40,451 nucleotides of DNA from NCBI GenBank assembly GCA_937872515.1, contig CALMSX010000036.1, forward strand, positions 1 through 40,451, read 5' to 3'. This document shows positions 1 to 7,451 of this stretch, piece by piece. How positions within the stretch are numbered: position 1 is the first letter of the stretch; every line of letters begins with the position of its first letter. Origin of the DNA: an uncultured Bacteroidota bacterium (lineage in GTDB: Bacteria > Bacteroidota > Bacteroidia > Chitinophagales > Saprospiraceae). The translations under genes and the position numbers were made by a program. The notes beneath the pieces are model-generated. The model did no database searches, was not told the DNA's origin, and saw only the letters and a program-made list of their open reading frames with translations.

Positions 1-107
1 TTTCTTTTACTATTGCTCAACTATACCAATTTTACAGAAACAAATTTACATAGCGCTCACAGGAGGAAGGTGGTAATTACAAGAAGGGTATTAGTTATAT
101 TCTTTCC

Positions 108-431
108 ATGAACTTCCTATACAAGTTATTCTGGTTTGTTTATGGAATAATGTTGCCAATTGTCTATGTATTTTCACGTTTTGTAAAGAAAATCATTGAC
201 AGCATTGATTTGTTGGTTCCTCCATTTGTTTTGGGACTATTTTTTATTATTAATTGGACAATCTGGAAGATAATTGGATCACTCTTTGTGTCGGAGGATG
301 CGTCAGTTTTTTATTATTATGCCGGTGTAGAAATTAATGAATTTGGCTCCGCAATAGTTTTCGTTATGATATCAGCTTATTTTCTTCAGACATTCAGAGC
401 ACCTGTTGCAAGCGTCACTCGAATACAATAA
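108..431 (+). CDS. Small membrane protein, unknown function
   Basis: I do not recognise this 107-residue protein. It has an amphipathic, aromatic-rich N-terminus (residues 1-30), a hydrophobic segment at about 36-60 (LLVPPFVLGLFFIINW) and a second at about 78-98 (SAIVFVMISAYFL), so it is probably a two- or three-helix inner membrane protein. No catalytic motif is visible. It starts at an ATG 38 bp upstream of an O-acetyltransferase gene on the same strand and may share its transcript. An AGGAGG run at 61-66 is too far from the start to be its ribosome site. Genes of this kind are common at the edges of polysaccharide loci, but no function can be assigned. Confidence 0.6.
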   Translation: MNFLYKLFWFVYGIMLPIVYVFSRFVKKIIDSIDLLVPPFVLGLFFIINWTIWKIIGSLFVSEDASVFYYYAGVEINEFGSAIVFVMISAYFLQTFRAPVASVTRIQ

Positions 432-469
432 TCCCCGCACAAATTACCCATGAGTAACAATAACTTACA

Positions 470-1015
470 ATGAACAGTCTGATAGCATCTGACCTTTTTC
501 GACACTTTGGTTTTAAGGGAACGAAAGGGTTTATTAAGGGATTGACATATCCGGGATTCCGTTATACTTATTTTTTCAGGAAGGTTTCAGAGCACTCTGG
601 ATCATCCTTTTGTTCATTGGTTTATAGGATGTTCTTAAGAAGATATCGTTTTAAATACGGCTTCGAGATAAATCCTGATGCAAAGATCGGGAAGGGTTTT
701 TATCTTACCAGTCATTGCAGCCCGGTAATCATAGGCCCAATTAAAATGGGAAGCAACTGTAATGTAAGTCATTGTGTCACTATCGGACGAGGTATAGCAG
801 GGGAAAGAAAAGGAAGACCAACAATCGGAGATAATGTTTGGATTGGACCAGGATCAATTATTGTGGGGAAAATCATAATTGGTAATGATGTCTTAATTGC
901 TCCAAACACATTTGTGAATTTTGATGTCCCGGATCATTCAATTGTAATAGGGAGTCCGGGCAAAATTATAGCAAAGGAAAACCCAACAAAAGATTATATT
1001 AATTTTAAAGTATAG
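470..1015 (+). CDS. Serine acetyltransferase-like (CysE/WcaB type) left-handed beta-helix O-acetyltransferase
   Basis: This 181-residue protein has hexapeptide-repeat character from about residue 68 onward (INPDAKIGKGF, IIGPIKMGSNC, TIGDNVWIGPGSIIVG, IIIGNDVLIAPN), the left-handed beta-helix of acyl-CoA-dependent acetyltransferases. The His in SHCVTIG (residues 101-107) fits the catalytic position of CysE-like enzymes. It lacks the long N-terminal domain of true serine acetyltransferase and resembles the short colanic-acid WcaB type. The likely role is acetyl transfer to a hydroxyl of the polysaccharide or its precursor in the cytoplasm. It lies 10 bp before the ATP-grasp gene, so the two are probably co-transcribed. 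The acceptor sugar is unknown. Confidence 0.8.
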   Translation: MNSLIASDLFRHFGFKGTKGFIKGLTYPGFRYTYFFRKVSEHSGSSFCSLVYRMFLRRYRFKYGFEINPDAKIGKGFYLTSHCSPVIIGPIKMGSNCNVSHCVTIGRGIAGERKGRPTIGDNVWIGPGSIIVGKIIIGNDVLIAPNTFVNFDVPDHSIVIGSPGKIIAKENPTKDYINFKV

Positions 1016-1025
1016 CTGAAAAACG

Positions 1026-2144
1026 ATGGTAAAGCCTGCCGAAAGAGAAAAGGCGTCGATGTTACGTCTTTTAATGGAGATTATAAAAGATCCGGACAGA
1101 AAATCTCTTTTGACGATAACTAAGGATCTTTTCTCCCTGGGTATATATTATCGTCAATTCCCTCGTCACTACTTTTCCAGATACTTATTCAAAAAAGGCA
1201 AATCAAATATTAAAGATTATTTTCCGGATGATTTTTTATATTATGGAATTAAGCCTCTTTTAAACGATAAGGAATGGAGAGATGTATTAGAGAATAAACT
1301 GTTCTTTCATCTATATTATAGTCAGCTTAATGTCCCCATGCCTAGGGTGCTAATGCATAATAGTAAAACAGTTTATATCTGTGACGGAAAGCCTACTGAG
1401 GTCTCAAACTATGAGGAATTTGTTCTTCTGCTAAATGGGTTATTTGAAAGAGAGCCTACCCTTGACTCTATGATAATAAAGAAGATTTACTGGAGTTTTG
1501 GAGGAGATAAAGTATATAAAATAAGCCGCTCTCAAGTCTCAAATAACAGATCATTATTAACCGAGTTATATTCAGAAGTCAAGAAATCAGGATTTCTTTT
1601 TCAGGAAACCGTTATCCAGCATGCTGCGCTAAGCAAACTCAATCCTTTCAGCTTAAACACCATCAGATTTGATACTTTCATTGATAAGGATGGTAGAGTA
1701 GACGTAATATCGGGTTATATCAGGATGAGTATTAATAAGAATTATGTTGATAATATATGTTTAGGAGGCTGTCAGGTGGGCATAGATCTGAGAACAGGAA
1801 GACTTAAGAAAGAGGGGTATTCGACCTTGAGCTATTATGGTGTGAGGATCCTCAAATCTCATCCGGTAACTGAAACTATTTTTGAGGAAGTTGTAATTCC
1901 ATATTTCGACGAAGCTAAAGAGCTGGTGCTTGAGGCTGCCAGCCTGATACCGGGGTTACGTATAGTTGGTTGGGATGTGGCAATAAGTGAGTCCGGTCCG
2001 ATCTTGATAGAGGGTAATTCTGATTATTCTATAACAGGCAATGATCTTTCAGAAGGAGGTTACCGAACCAATCCGGTTTTCAGAAAAGTTCTTGATGAAG
2101 TCAAGGATTTGCGATCCTCAAGATATAAATACCCTTGGTTATAA
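1026..2144 (+). CDS. Sugar-transfer-associated ATP-grasp protein
   Basis: This 372-residue cytosolic protein matches the 'sugar-transfer associated ATP-grasp' family found in exopolysaccharide loci. Visible motifs are the lysine-containing strand IIKKIYWSFGGDKVYK (about residues 150-165), the segment LNTIRFDTFID (about 211-221) and the ATP/Mg-binding end GWDVAISESGPILIEGNSD (about 318-336). ATP-grasp enzymes activate a carboxylate as an acyl phosphate and join it to an amine or thiol. The substrate of this family is not established. Being next to the UDP-glucuronate/galacturonate genes makes amide formation between a uronic acid and an amine plausible, but this is inference. ATG 1026 was chosen; a second Met at residue 12 is possible. 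Confidence 0.75.
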   Translation: MVKPAEREKASMLRLLMEIIKDPDRKSLLTITKDLFSLGIYYRQFPRHYFSRYLFKKGKSNIKDYFPDDFLYYGIKPLLNDKEWRDVLENKLFFHLYYSQLNVPMPRVLMHNSKTVYICDGKPTEVSNYEEFVLLLNGLFEREPTLDSMIIKKIYWSFGGDKVYKISRSQVSNNRSLLTELYSEVKKSGFLFQETVIQHAALSKLNPFSLNTIRFDTFIDKDGRVDVISGYIRMSINKNYVDNICLGGCQVGIDLRTGRLKKEGYSTLSYYGVRILKSHPVTETIFEEVVIPYFDEAKELVLEAASLIPGLRIVGWDVAISESGPILIEGNSDYSITGNDLSEGGYRTNPVFRKVLDEVKDLRSSRYKYPWL

Positions 2145-2197
2145 ATGATTTGAGTAGTAGCCAGGATGATAAACAAGATATTTATAGAAGTTGGTTT

Positions 2198-3241
2198 ATG
2201 AAAAAAATTCTTGTTACCGGATCTGCCGGATTCATTGGTTATCATCTTTCAGCTAGACTCATCTCCTTAGGCTACAAGGTGACAGGGATTGATTCGGTAA
2301 ATGATTACTATGATGTAAAGCTTAAGGAGGCAAGAATTGATGACTTGATACGAAAAGCGCGCAGTTCGACAAGTGTAGGAAACTCTGATTTTTTCTTTCA
2401 CCGGCTTAACATTATCGACAAAAGTGCCATTTTTGAATTATGTAGTGTTGAGCATTTCGATTTTATTATCCATTTGGCTGCCCAGGCAGGTGTGCGCTAT
2501 TCTTTGGAGAACCCACAGTCATATATAGACAGTAACCTTATTGGTTTCATGAATATTCTTGAGGCTTGTCGGGCTTACCCTCCACAGCATCTTATTTTCG
2601 CATCGTCAAGCTCGGTGTATGGCTTGAATAGCCATGTTCCATTCTCTGTAAATCAGAATACGGATCATCCTGTAAGCTTATATGCCGCAACAAAGAAAGC
2701 TAATGAAGTAATCGCCCATTCCTATGCACATCTCTTCAATATTCCTGTCACAGGTCTCAGGTTCTTCACTGTTTACGGACCATGGGGCAGACCTGACATG
2801 GCTTATTTCGGCTTCACAAGGAAAATATATGAAGGGAAACCCATAGAGATCTTTAATAATGGGAATCTTAAGCGTGACTTTACATATATTGACGATATCG
2901 TCAATGGGATTGTTGCTCTCCTGGAAAAAATTCCACGAGGAAACCCTCTGTTCGATCCTGCTGACCCTGAATCATCTACATCGTCAGCACCATATCAGAT
3001 ATTTAATATCGGAAATAATAAACCGATAGACCTTATGGAGTTTATTGCTATCCTTGAAAAAACGATCGGTATCAAAGCGAAAAAGGTGTATAAACCTATG
3101 CAGGCTGGTGATGTATTCGCTACTCATGCTGATATAGATAGTCTTACTGACTTTGTAGGATTCAAGCCAGTTACTTCACTACAGGATGGACTGAGAAACT
3201 TTGTCGAATGGTACAGAGATTATTATAAACCTCCTTTTTAA
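2198..3241 (+). CDS. UDP-glucuronate 4-epimerase (extended SDR)
   Basis: From ATG 2198 the protein is 347 residues and begins MKKILVTGSAGFIGYHLSAR, a classic Rossmann GxxGxxG start. An upstream in-frame ATG at 2135 would add 21 poorly conserved residues and overlap the preceding gene, so it is not preferred. Further extended-SDR motifs are HLAAQAGVRYS, the catalytic SSSSVYG and YAATKKANE (Tyr-x3-Lys), and DFTYIDDIV. Together they fit the CapI/GAE family, which interconverts UDP-GlcA and UDP-GalA in the cytoplasm. The next gene encodes UDP-glucose dehydrogenase, which makes the substrate, so the pair forms a UDP-galacturonate module. UDP-glucose 4-epimerase activity is less likely given this neighbour. 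Confidence 0.88.
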   Translation: MKKILVTGSAGFIGYHLSARLISLGYKVTGIDSVNDYYDVKLKEARIDDLIRKARSSTSVGNSDFFFHRLNIIDKSAIFELCSVEHFDFIIHLAAQAGVRYSLENPQSYIDSNLIGFMNILEACRAYPPQHLIFASSSSVYGLNSHVPFSVNQNTDHPVSLYAATKKANEVIAHSYAHLFNIPVTGLRFFTVYGPWGRPDMAYFGFTRKIYEGKPIEIFNNGNLKRDFTYIDDIVNGIVALLEKIPRGNPLFDPADPESSTSSAPYQIFNIGNNKPIDLMEFIAILEKTIGIKAKKVYKPMQAGDVFATHADIDSLTDFVGFKPVTSLQDGLRNFVEWYRDYYKPPF

Positions 3242-3286
3242 GAGGTATTTCCAGAAGTAAGTTTAATGAAGTAAGCTACTAATAAT

Positions 3287-4594
3287 ATGAGAATTGCGGT
3301 TGTTGGCACTGGTTACGTTGGACTCGTTTCAGGGGGATGCTTTTCTGAAGTCGGAATTGATGTCACGTGCATAGACATTGACTCTGAAAAGATAGATAGA
3401 TTAAAGCAGGGAATAATACCTATTTATGAGCCCGGGTTAAAAGAAATTGTTGAAAAAAACATTCTTGCCGGGAGGCTCCACTTTTCTACAGACCTGACTG
3501 AATGCCTTTCTGGAATTGATATAGTTTTTCTTGCGGTAGGCACTCCTCCAACGGAAGATGGCAGTGCAGATCTGAGTTATGTTATTGAAGTCGCGAAAAC
3601 AATTGGCAAAAATATATGCAATTATGTACTGATTGTCAATAAAAGTACTGTTCCGGTAGGTACAGCCCACAGGATAAAGGAGATCATTGCTGAGGAGCTA
3701 TCAGCAAGAGGTTGCCATGTTGATTTTGATGTAGCTTCCAATCCTGAGTTTCTCAAAGAGGGATCTGCTGTTAAGGATTTCATGAGCCCTGACAGAGTTA
3801 TTGTTGGTACAGATTCAGAAAGAGCAAGAGATTTATTGGATCGTCTGTACCGACCATTTATGCTGAACAATTACAGGGTCATTCATATGGATGTCCCATC
3901 CGCAGAGATGACTAAGTATGCATCTAATGCTATGTTGGCAACCCGGATTAGTTTTATGAATGACATTGCTAATCTCTGCAATATGGTAGGTGCAGATGTC
4001 CATCTGGTTAGAAAAGGTATGGGAAGTGACAGCCGGATTGGCAACAAGTTTCTTTACCCTGGTGTGGGGTATGGCGGTTCATGTTTCCCTAAAGATGTCA
4101 AAGCACTCATAAATACGGCAAAAAGTCATGGCTATCGTATGAAGGTTCTAGAAGCAGTGGAAGAAGTTAACGAAAAACAAAAGAGAGTTTTGTTCGAGAA
4201 ATTAATAAACCACTATGACAACAATATCAGTGGCAAGAAGATTGCAGTATGGGGTGTTTCTTTCAAGCCTGAAACGGATGACATTCGCGAAGCTCCGTCG
4301 CTTGTAATTATTGACCTTATTCAGAAAGCAGGTGGTGTTGTCTCAGTTTATGACCCCATAGCTTTGGAAGGACTGCGTAAGAACATAAATCCAGACGTTA
4401 TTTACGCTAAAGACATGTATGATGCATGTATTGATGCATCTGCCGTGATGCTCGTGACTGAGTGGAAAGAGTTTAGAATACCCTCATGGAAGGCACTCAA
4501 AAGACTCATGAAAGAGCCTGTGATCTGTGATGGCCGAAATATTTATGACAGGACCGAATTGAAGAATGAGGGGTTTATTCACTATTGGATCTAG
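3287..4594 (+). CDS. ugd: UDP-glucose 6-dehydrogenase
   Basis: The protein has 435 residues, the normal length for bacterial UDP-glucose dehydrogenase. It starts MRIAVVGTGYVGLVSGGCF, the NAD-binding GxGxxG, followed by YEPGL (about 47-51), GTPPTEDGSADLSYV (about 85-99), KSTVPVGT (119-126) and NPEFLKEGSAVKDF (152-165). The catalytic cysteine is Cys266 in GYGGSCFPKD, and the UDP-binding C-terminal domain contains WGVSFKPETDDIREAPS. It oxidises UDP-glucose to UDP-glucuronate with two NAD+. It lies 45 bp after the epimerase and is the last plus-strand gene before a convergent minus-strand block only 38 bp away. No missing residues were noticed. Confidence 0.95.
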   Translation: MRIAVVGTGYVGLVSGGCFSEVGIDVTCIDIDSEKIDRLKQGIIPIYEPGLKEIVEKNILAGRLHFSTDLTECLSGIDIVFLAVGTPPTEDGSADLSYVIEVAKTIGKNICNYVLIVNKSTVPVGTAHRIKEIIAEELSARGCHVDFDVASNPEFLKEGSAVKDFMSPDRVIVGTDSERARDLLDRLYRPFMLNNYRVIHMDVPSAEMTKYASNAMLATRISFMNDIANLCNMVGADVHLVRKGMGSDSRIGNKFLYPGVGYGGSCFPKDVKALINTAKSHGYRMKVLEAVEEVNEKQKRVLFEKLINHYDNNISGKKIAVWGVSFKPETDDIREAPSLVIIDLIQKAGGVVSVYDPIALEGLRKNINPDVIYAKDMYDACIDASAVMLVTEWKEFRIPSWKALKRLMKEPVICDGRNIYDRTELKNEGFIHYWI

Positions 4595-4632
4595 AACTCT
4601 TTTCTTTTCCTCACCTGACCCTGACTTGGACA

Positions 4633-5166
4633 TCATTCTATTCCGAAATGGTTTTTGATGTATCTGGTCTTTTCTGCAGGCGGCAAGTGTTTGGTCTGCA
4701 AAAGATCAGGGTTCTGCTTGTATAGAAACCTCTGGACTTTTATATCCATAATTTTTTTTGCAGGATTACCCACAATTACAGAGTTTTCCGGGAATTTGCC
4801 CCGGAGTACGCTACCTGAACCAATTATACAGTTATCGCCAATTGTTGTATTGGGAAGGATAGTACAATTATTTCCGATAAAAACATTGTTGCCGATCTTA
4901 ACCTTTCCGAAGAGATCGGCATTTTTTATTTCATCACGAAAACACCAAACGCCACCATCATGGGTTACAATCTCTGTATCATTAGCTATTGCTACATGAT
5001 CTCCTATTTCAATCAAATAGGGTTCTGTGGAAAATTTCATCGTTCCTATAAGGCAATTCTCTCCAATTTTCATTCCTATTCTTCGCAGGTACCTGATCTT
5101 GGTTTTATTACTGGCTTTTTCCAGTAGCTTTATATGCAGACGGTAGAAGATTGCCCTAAGATTCAT
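4633..5166 (-). CDS. Hexapeptide-repeat acyltransferase (WbbJ/maltose O-acetyltransferase-like)
   Basis: This 177-residue protein has hexapeptide repeats (IGMKIGENCLIG, VKIGNNVFIGNNCTILPNTTIGDNCIIGSGSVLRG) and the common ending VIVGNPAKKIMDI, a left-handed beta-helix acyl-CoA transferase. His69 in EIVTHDGGVW is the likely catalytic base. The family usually acetylates sugar hydroxyls in O-antigen and capsule loci. It starts 28 bp after the stop of the SGNH-like lipoprotein on the same strand, so the two are probably one transcription unit: a cytoplasmic acyltransferase paired with an exported putative esterase. It converges on ugd. The acceptor cannot be predicted. Confidence 0.8.
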   Translation of the reverse strand: MNLRAIFYRLHIKLLEKASNKTKIRYLRRIGMKIGENCLIGTMKFSTEPYLIEIGDHVAIANDTEIVTHDGGVWCFRDEIKNADLFGKVKIGNNVFIGNNCTILPNTTIGDNCIIGSGSVLRGKFPENSVIVGNPAKKIMDIKVQRFLYKQNPDLLQTKHLPPAEKTRYIKNHFGIE

Positions 5167-5194
5167 TATTCTTTAGAATTACATTCAGGGGGAT

Positions 5195-5986
5195 CTAATC
5201 AATCCTGCCTTCGATGACGTCAATAATAAATTTCCCGAAAAGTGGCGCCAGCCTGGCTGAGAACGCAACAGAAGGATGTGAATTGTCCGGACTGTGTGCA
5301 TTGGCGTCAGTGAGATATAGGCCTCCATCTGTCTCGTATTTATAAAAATCCCAGATGAAAATGTTATCACCCTGAATATCCCAATCATTTATCATCCAGT
5401 TATAGAATTCACGGGTTCTTAAAGCCTCATCCTCTTTTGATTTAAGCTTTGTGTTAGCTGCTGGTGTCCAGACAATGAACTTATTATTCTTGAATTCATG
5501 CATTTTATTCTTCAAGGCTTCATATTGCAGCTTATAATTTTCAATACTTTTTATGTCTGAATCAATATCCGGGGATCCTGTGTCAGGAACGATACGGCTG
5601 ACAGGAAAGCAATGCTTAAAAATAATAACATCATTTTCGGCGGTAAGCATTTCCAGGGTTGGCTCCTCTATATATGGCCTGTTGCCAGCATTCTTTACCC
5701 AGATGTTATAATAATCAAATGGATAATTATTCCAACCATATGGCGAATTTTTAGGAAAATTCATTGCCCTGATCTCATAGTCAGTTTTATTCTTCTGGTT
5801 ATAGGCTTCGAAGTACTTCTGCACATCACCCTTTCTGGTAAGTTTGTAGATATATTTGTTAGTCTCTCCCTTCCAGATAGCTTCTCCTGTGCTGTGATGA
5901 AGGAATATTATCTTCGTCATACTATTATTATTTGATTTACAGGCTGTTATTAATAGAAACAGTGATAATGTCAGCCAAAGTCTCAT
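5195..5986 (-). CDS. SGNH/GDSL-hydrolase-like lipoprotein
   Basis: This 263-residue protein starts at ATG 5986 with a lipoprotein signal peptide, MRLWLTLSLFLLITAC, lipid cysteine at residue 16. An in-frame TTG at 6001 lies inside a good -7 promoter box and is rejected. Two features suggest a serine hydrolase of SGNH-like fold: an early IIFLHHSTG block with a candidate nucleophile Ser (about residue 32), and a late DNSHPS block (about residue 239) that looks like the Asp-x-x-His pair. The middle is rich in Trp/Tyr. The likely location is the periplasm or outer membrane, with a possible role in removing acyl groups from the polysaccharide. The family assignment is by motif only and the substrate is unknown. 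Confidence 0.6.
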   Translation of the reverse strand: MRLWLTLSLFLLITACKSNNNSMTKIIFLHHSTGEAIWKGETNKYIYKLTRKGDVQKYFEAYNQKNKTDYEIRAMNFPKNSPYGWNNYPFDYYNIWVKNAGNRPYIEEPTLEMLTAENDVIIFKHCFPVSRIVPDTGSPDIDSDIKSIENYKLQYEALKNKMHEFKNNKFIVWTPAANTKLKSKEDEALRTREFYNWMINDWDIQGDNIFIWDFYKYETDGGLYLTDANAHSPDNSHPSVAFSARLAPLFGKFIIDVIEGRID

Positions 5987-5998
5987 CTTCTTTTTTCT

Positions 5999-6006
5999 CA
6001 AATATA
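5999..6006 (-). promoter_or_regulatory. Candidate Bacteroidota -7 promoter box (TATATTTG)
   Basis: On the minus strand this reads TATATTTG, an exact match to the Bacteroidota -7 consensus TAnnTTTG. It lies 12 bp before ATG 5986 of the SGNH-like lipoprotein, which implies a very short leader. No convincing -33 TTG element was seen at 19-21 bp upstream. It sits just beyond the terminator of the preceding FISUMP gene, consistent with a new transcript starting here. Confidence 0.45.
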
Positions 6007-6034
6007 ATAAACAATTCCGTGCCTGGGGTCAGCG

Positions 6035-6065
6035 AAAAAAGGAGGCTGCTTTTAAGGGCAGCCTC
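6035..6065 (-). terminator. Rho-independent terminator of the FISUMP lipoprotein gene(s)
   Basis: Read on the minus strand, the 8-bp stem arm GAGGCTGC (6065-6058) pairs with GCAGCCTC (6049-6042) around an 8-nt loop. After one more C the sequence runs into six Ts (6040-6035). It begins 23 bp past the stop of the FISUMP gene ending at 6088, the right place to end that transcript and separate it from the SGNH-like lipoprotein gene. Confidence 0.8.
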
Positions 6066-6087
6066 TCTTTGAATATCAGGTTATAAT

Positions 6088-7371
6088 TTAATCCTTTATA
6101 CAACGAATAGCTTTCCCTGCTCTCTTGTCTCCTGAGGCTCTGTAGACATCCGTCTTACTTCCCTCTAATAATCGGTACCAGCCCCTGTCTGCATCATGTT
6201 GAGTGGCAGTCCAGAAGTATTCGTAGGTATCCTGACCCTGGTAGGTTCCATTAGAATAAAAACGATATCCTCCAGGCAGAGCGGTGAACCCACTGGTATT
6301 GGTTCCATTTTCATCAGTTTTCCATCCTGTGTCGCTTTTCATTTTCGAACCGTGGTCTGTACCACGAGATCCCCAGTTGTTTACATCATCCTGAGCAAGG
6401 CCCAATATCACCTCCATGGCATTGAACTCCACATCTGTTGGCACATGCCATCCAGTGGGACAGATATTTTCGTTGCTGGCTGCAAACCAGTTATATAAAG
6501 CGCCATATACTGGTTTATTTAAATCCGGATCATTGTTATACCAGCAGTACCCCGGCCCGTCAAGTACTATCCAATCAACATTATCAGGAGCATATGTAAT
6601 ATCTGTATTGTCGTTCAGCTTTGTTACCTTTAAGTTTTCAGCCATCCACACTTGATCTCCAATCTTTACAGTTTTGTAAACATTTCCTTCAATGTCGGTT
6701 GCCGGCGTTATAAAGCTATATTCCTGACCATAGGAGGTGCCTGAACTGTTGGTTGCATAAGCACGGTAATAATAAATAGTTCCGTCTTCCAGCCCTGTGA
6801 TATTACTGGTAAAAGATCCAGTGCCTGTACCGTTACTGGTTTTATTTACTGTGGGATTTGGAGAAGTACCCCAGCAGACTCCTCTGGCAGTTATGCTGCC
6901 ACCGCCATCACTGGTAATGTTTCCACCCGCGATAGCCGATATTGATGTCACATTTGATACTTCGGTGGTTGTCACCACGGCACTTGTTACCTCATTCGTG
7001 GTAAAGGAAAGTTCATTACCATAAGCTGTTCCTACTTCATTGGTGGCATATGCGCGTACATAGTAGGTTGTTCCTTCTGATAACCCGATAATATTGCTGG
7101 TAAAATTGGCTGATCCTTTACCATCACTTGTCTTTGAGTCAGCAATAGTTGGGTTGGTTGAGGTGCTCCAGCACACACCTTTTGCTGTGATCTCTTCGCC
7201 TCCGTCAGTAATAATGGTTCCGCCAGAAACGGCCGTTGCAAGGCCAACATCACTTATTGCCACAGTGGTCAGTTCAGGGATTGTTGATTTTTTACATCCC
7301 TGGAAGACTCCCATTGTTGCAATAAAGCATACTATTACAAAAAAACTTAAACCTTTTTTCATGGTATTCAT
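6088..7371 (-). CDS. FISUMP-domain surface lipoprotein with two Fn3-like repeats (copy 1)
   Basis: The protein has 427 residues. A lipoprotein signal (MNTMKKGLSFFVIVCFIATMGVFQGC) ends at Cys26. Two ~90-residue beta-sandwich repeats follow (about 33-125 and 128-222), each with the pattern ATAVSGG..I..DGG..ITA.GVCW and ending ..YYVRAYATN..GT.YG...SF.T, similar to fibronectin type III-like repeats in Bacteroidota surface proteins. The rest (about 224-427) is a FISUMP domain (Fibrobacter succinogenes major paralogous domain): DIEGNVYKTVKIGDQVWMAE, GALYNWFAA, CPTGWHVPTD and GGYR. It has no known enzymatic activity and is probably an outer-membrane, surface-facing protein. It is preceded by a paralogue 80 bp upstream and followed by a terminator. 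Start at residue 1 or Met4. Confidence 0.85.
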   Translation of the reverse strand: MNTMKKGLSFFVIVCFIATMGVFQGCKKSTIPELTTVAISDVGLATAVSGGTIITDGGEEITAKGVCWSTSTNPTIADSKTSDGKGSANFTSNIIGLSEGTTYYVRAYATNEVGTAYGNELSFTTNEVTSAVVTTTEVSNVTSISAIAGGNITSDGGGSITARGVCWGTSPNPTVNKTSNGTGTGSFTSNITGLEDGTIYYYRAYATNSSGTSYGQEYSFITPATDIEGNVYKTVKIGDQVWMAENLKVTKLNDNTDITYAPDNVDWIVLDGPGYCWYNNDPDLNKPVYGALYNWFAASNENICPTGWHVPTDVEFNAMEVILGLAQDDVNNWGSRGTDHGSKMKSDTGWKTDENGTNTSGFTALPGGYRFYSNGTYQGQDTYEYFWTATQHDADRGWYRLLEGSKTDVYRASGDKRAGKAIRCIKD

Positions 7372-7451
7372 TCTGATTTTATAGATGTTTAATTCTGTAT
7401 ATAAATCATCATTTGGATTATACGGTTGTGCCCCTTAAAGGTTTCATGAGG

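Noticed and set aside
61..66. AGGAGG run as ribosome binding site of the first gene
   Set aside because: It is more than 40 bp before ATG 108; the nearest frame it could serve is a 13-codon peptide without features.
2060..2245. 61-codon minus-strand frame at the ATP-grasp/epimerase junction
   Set aside because: It overlaps two well-supported genes and resembles no known protein.
5612..5935. 107-codon reading frame on the plus strand opposite the SGNH-like lipoprotein
   Set aside because: It is a shadow of the lipoprotein gene, which has a signal peptide, lipobox and promoter box.
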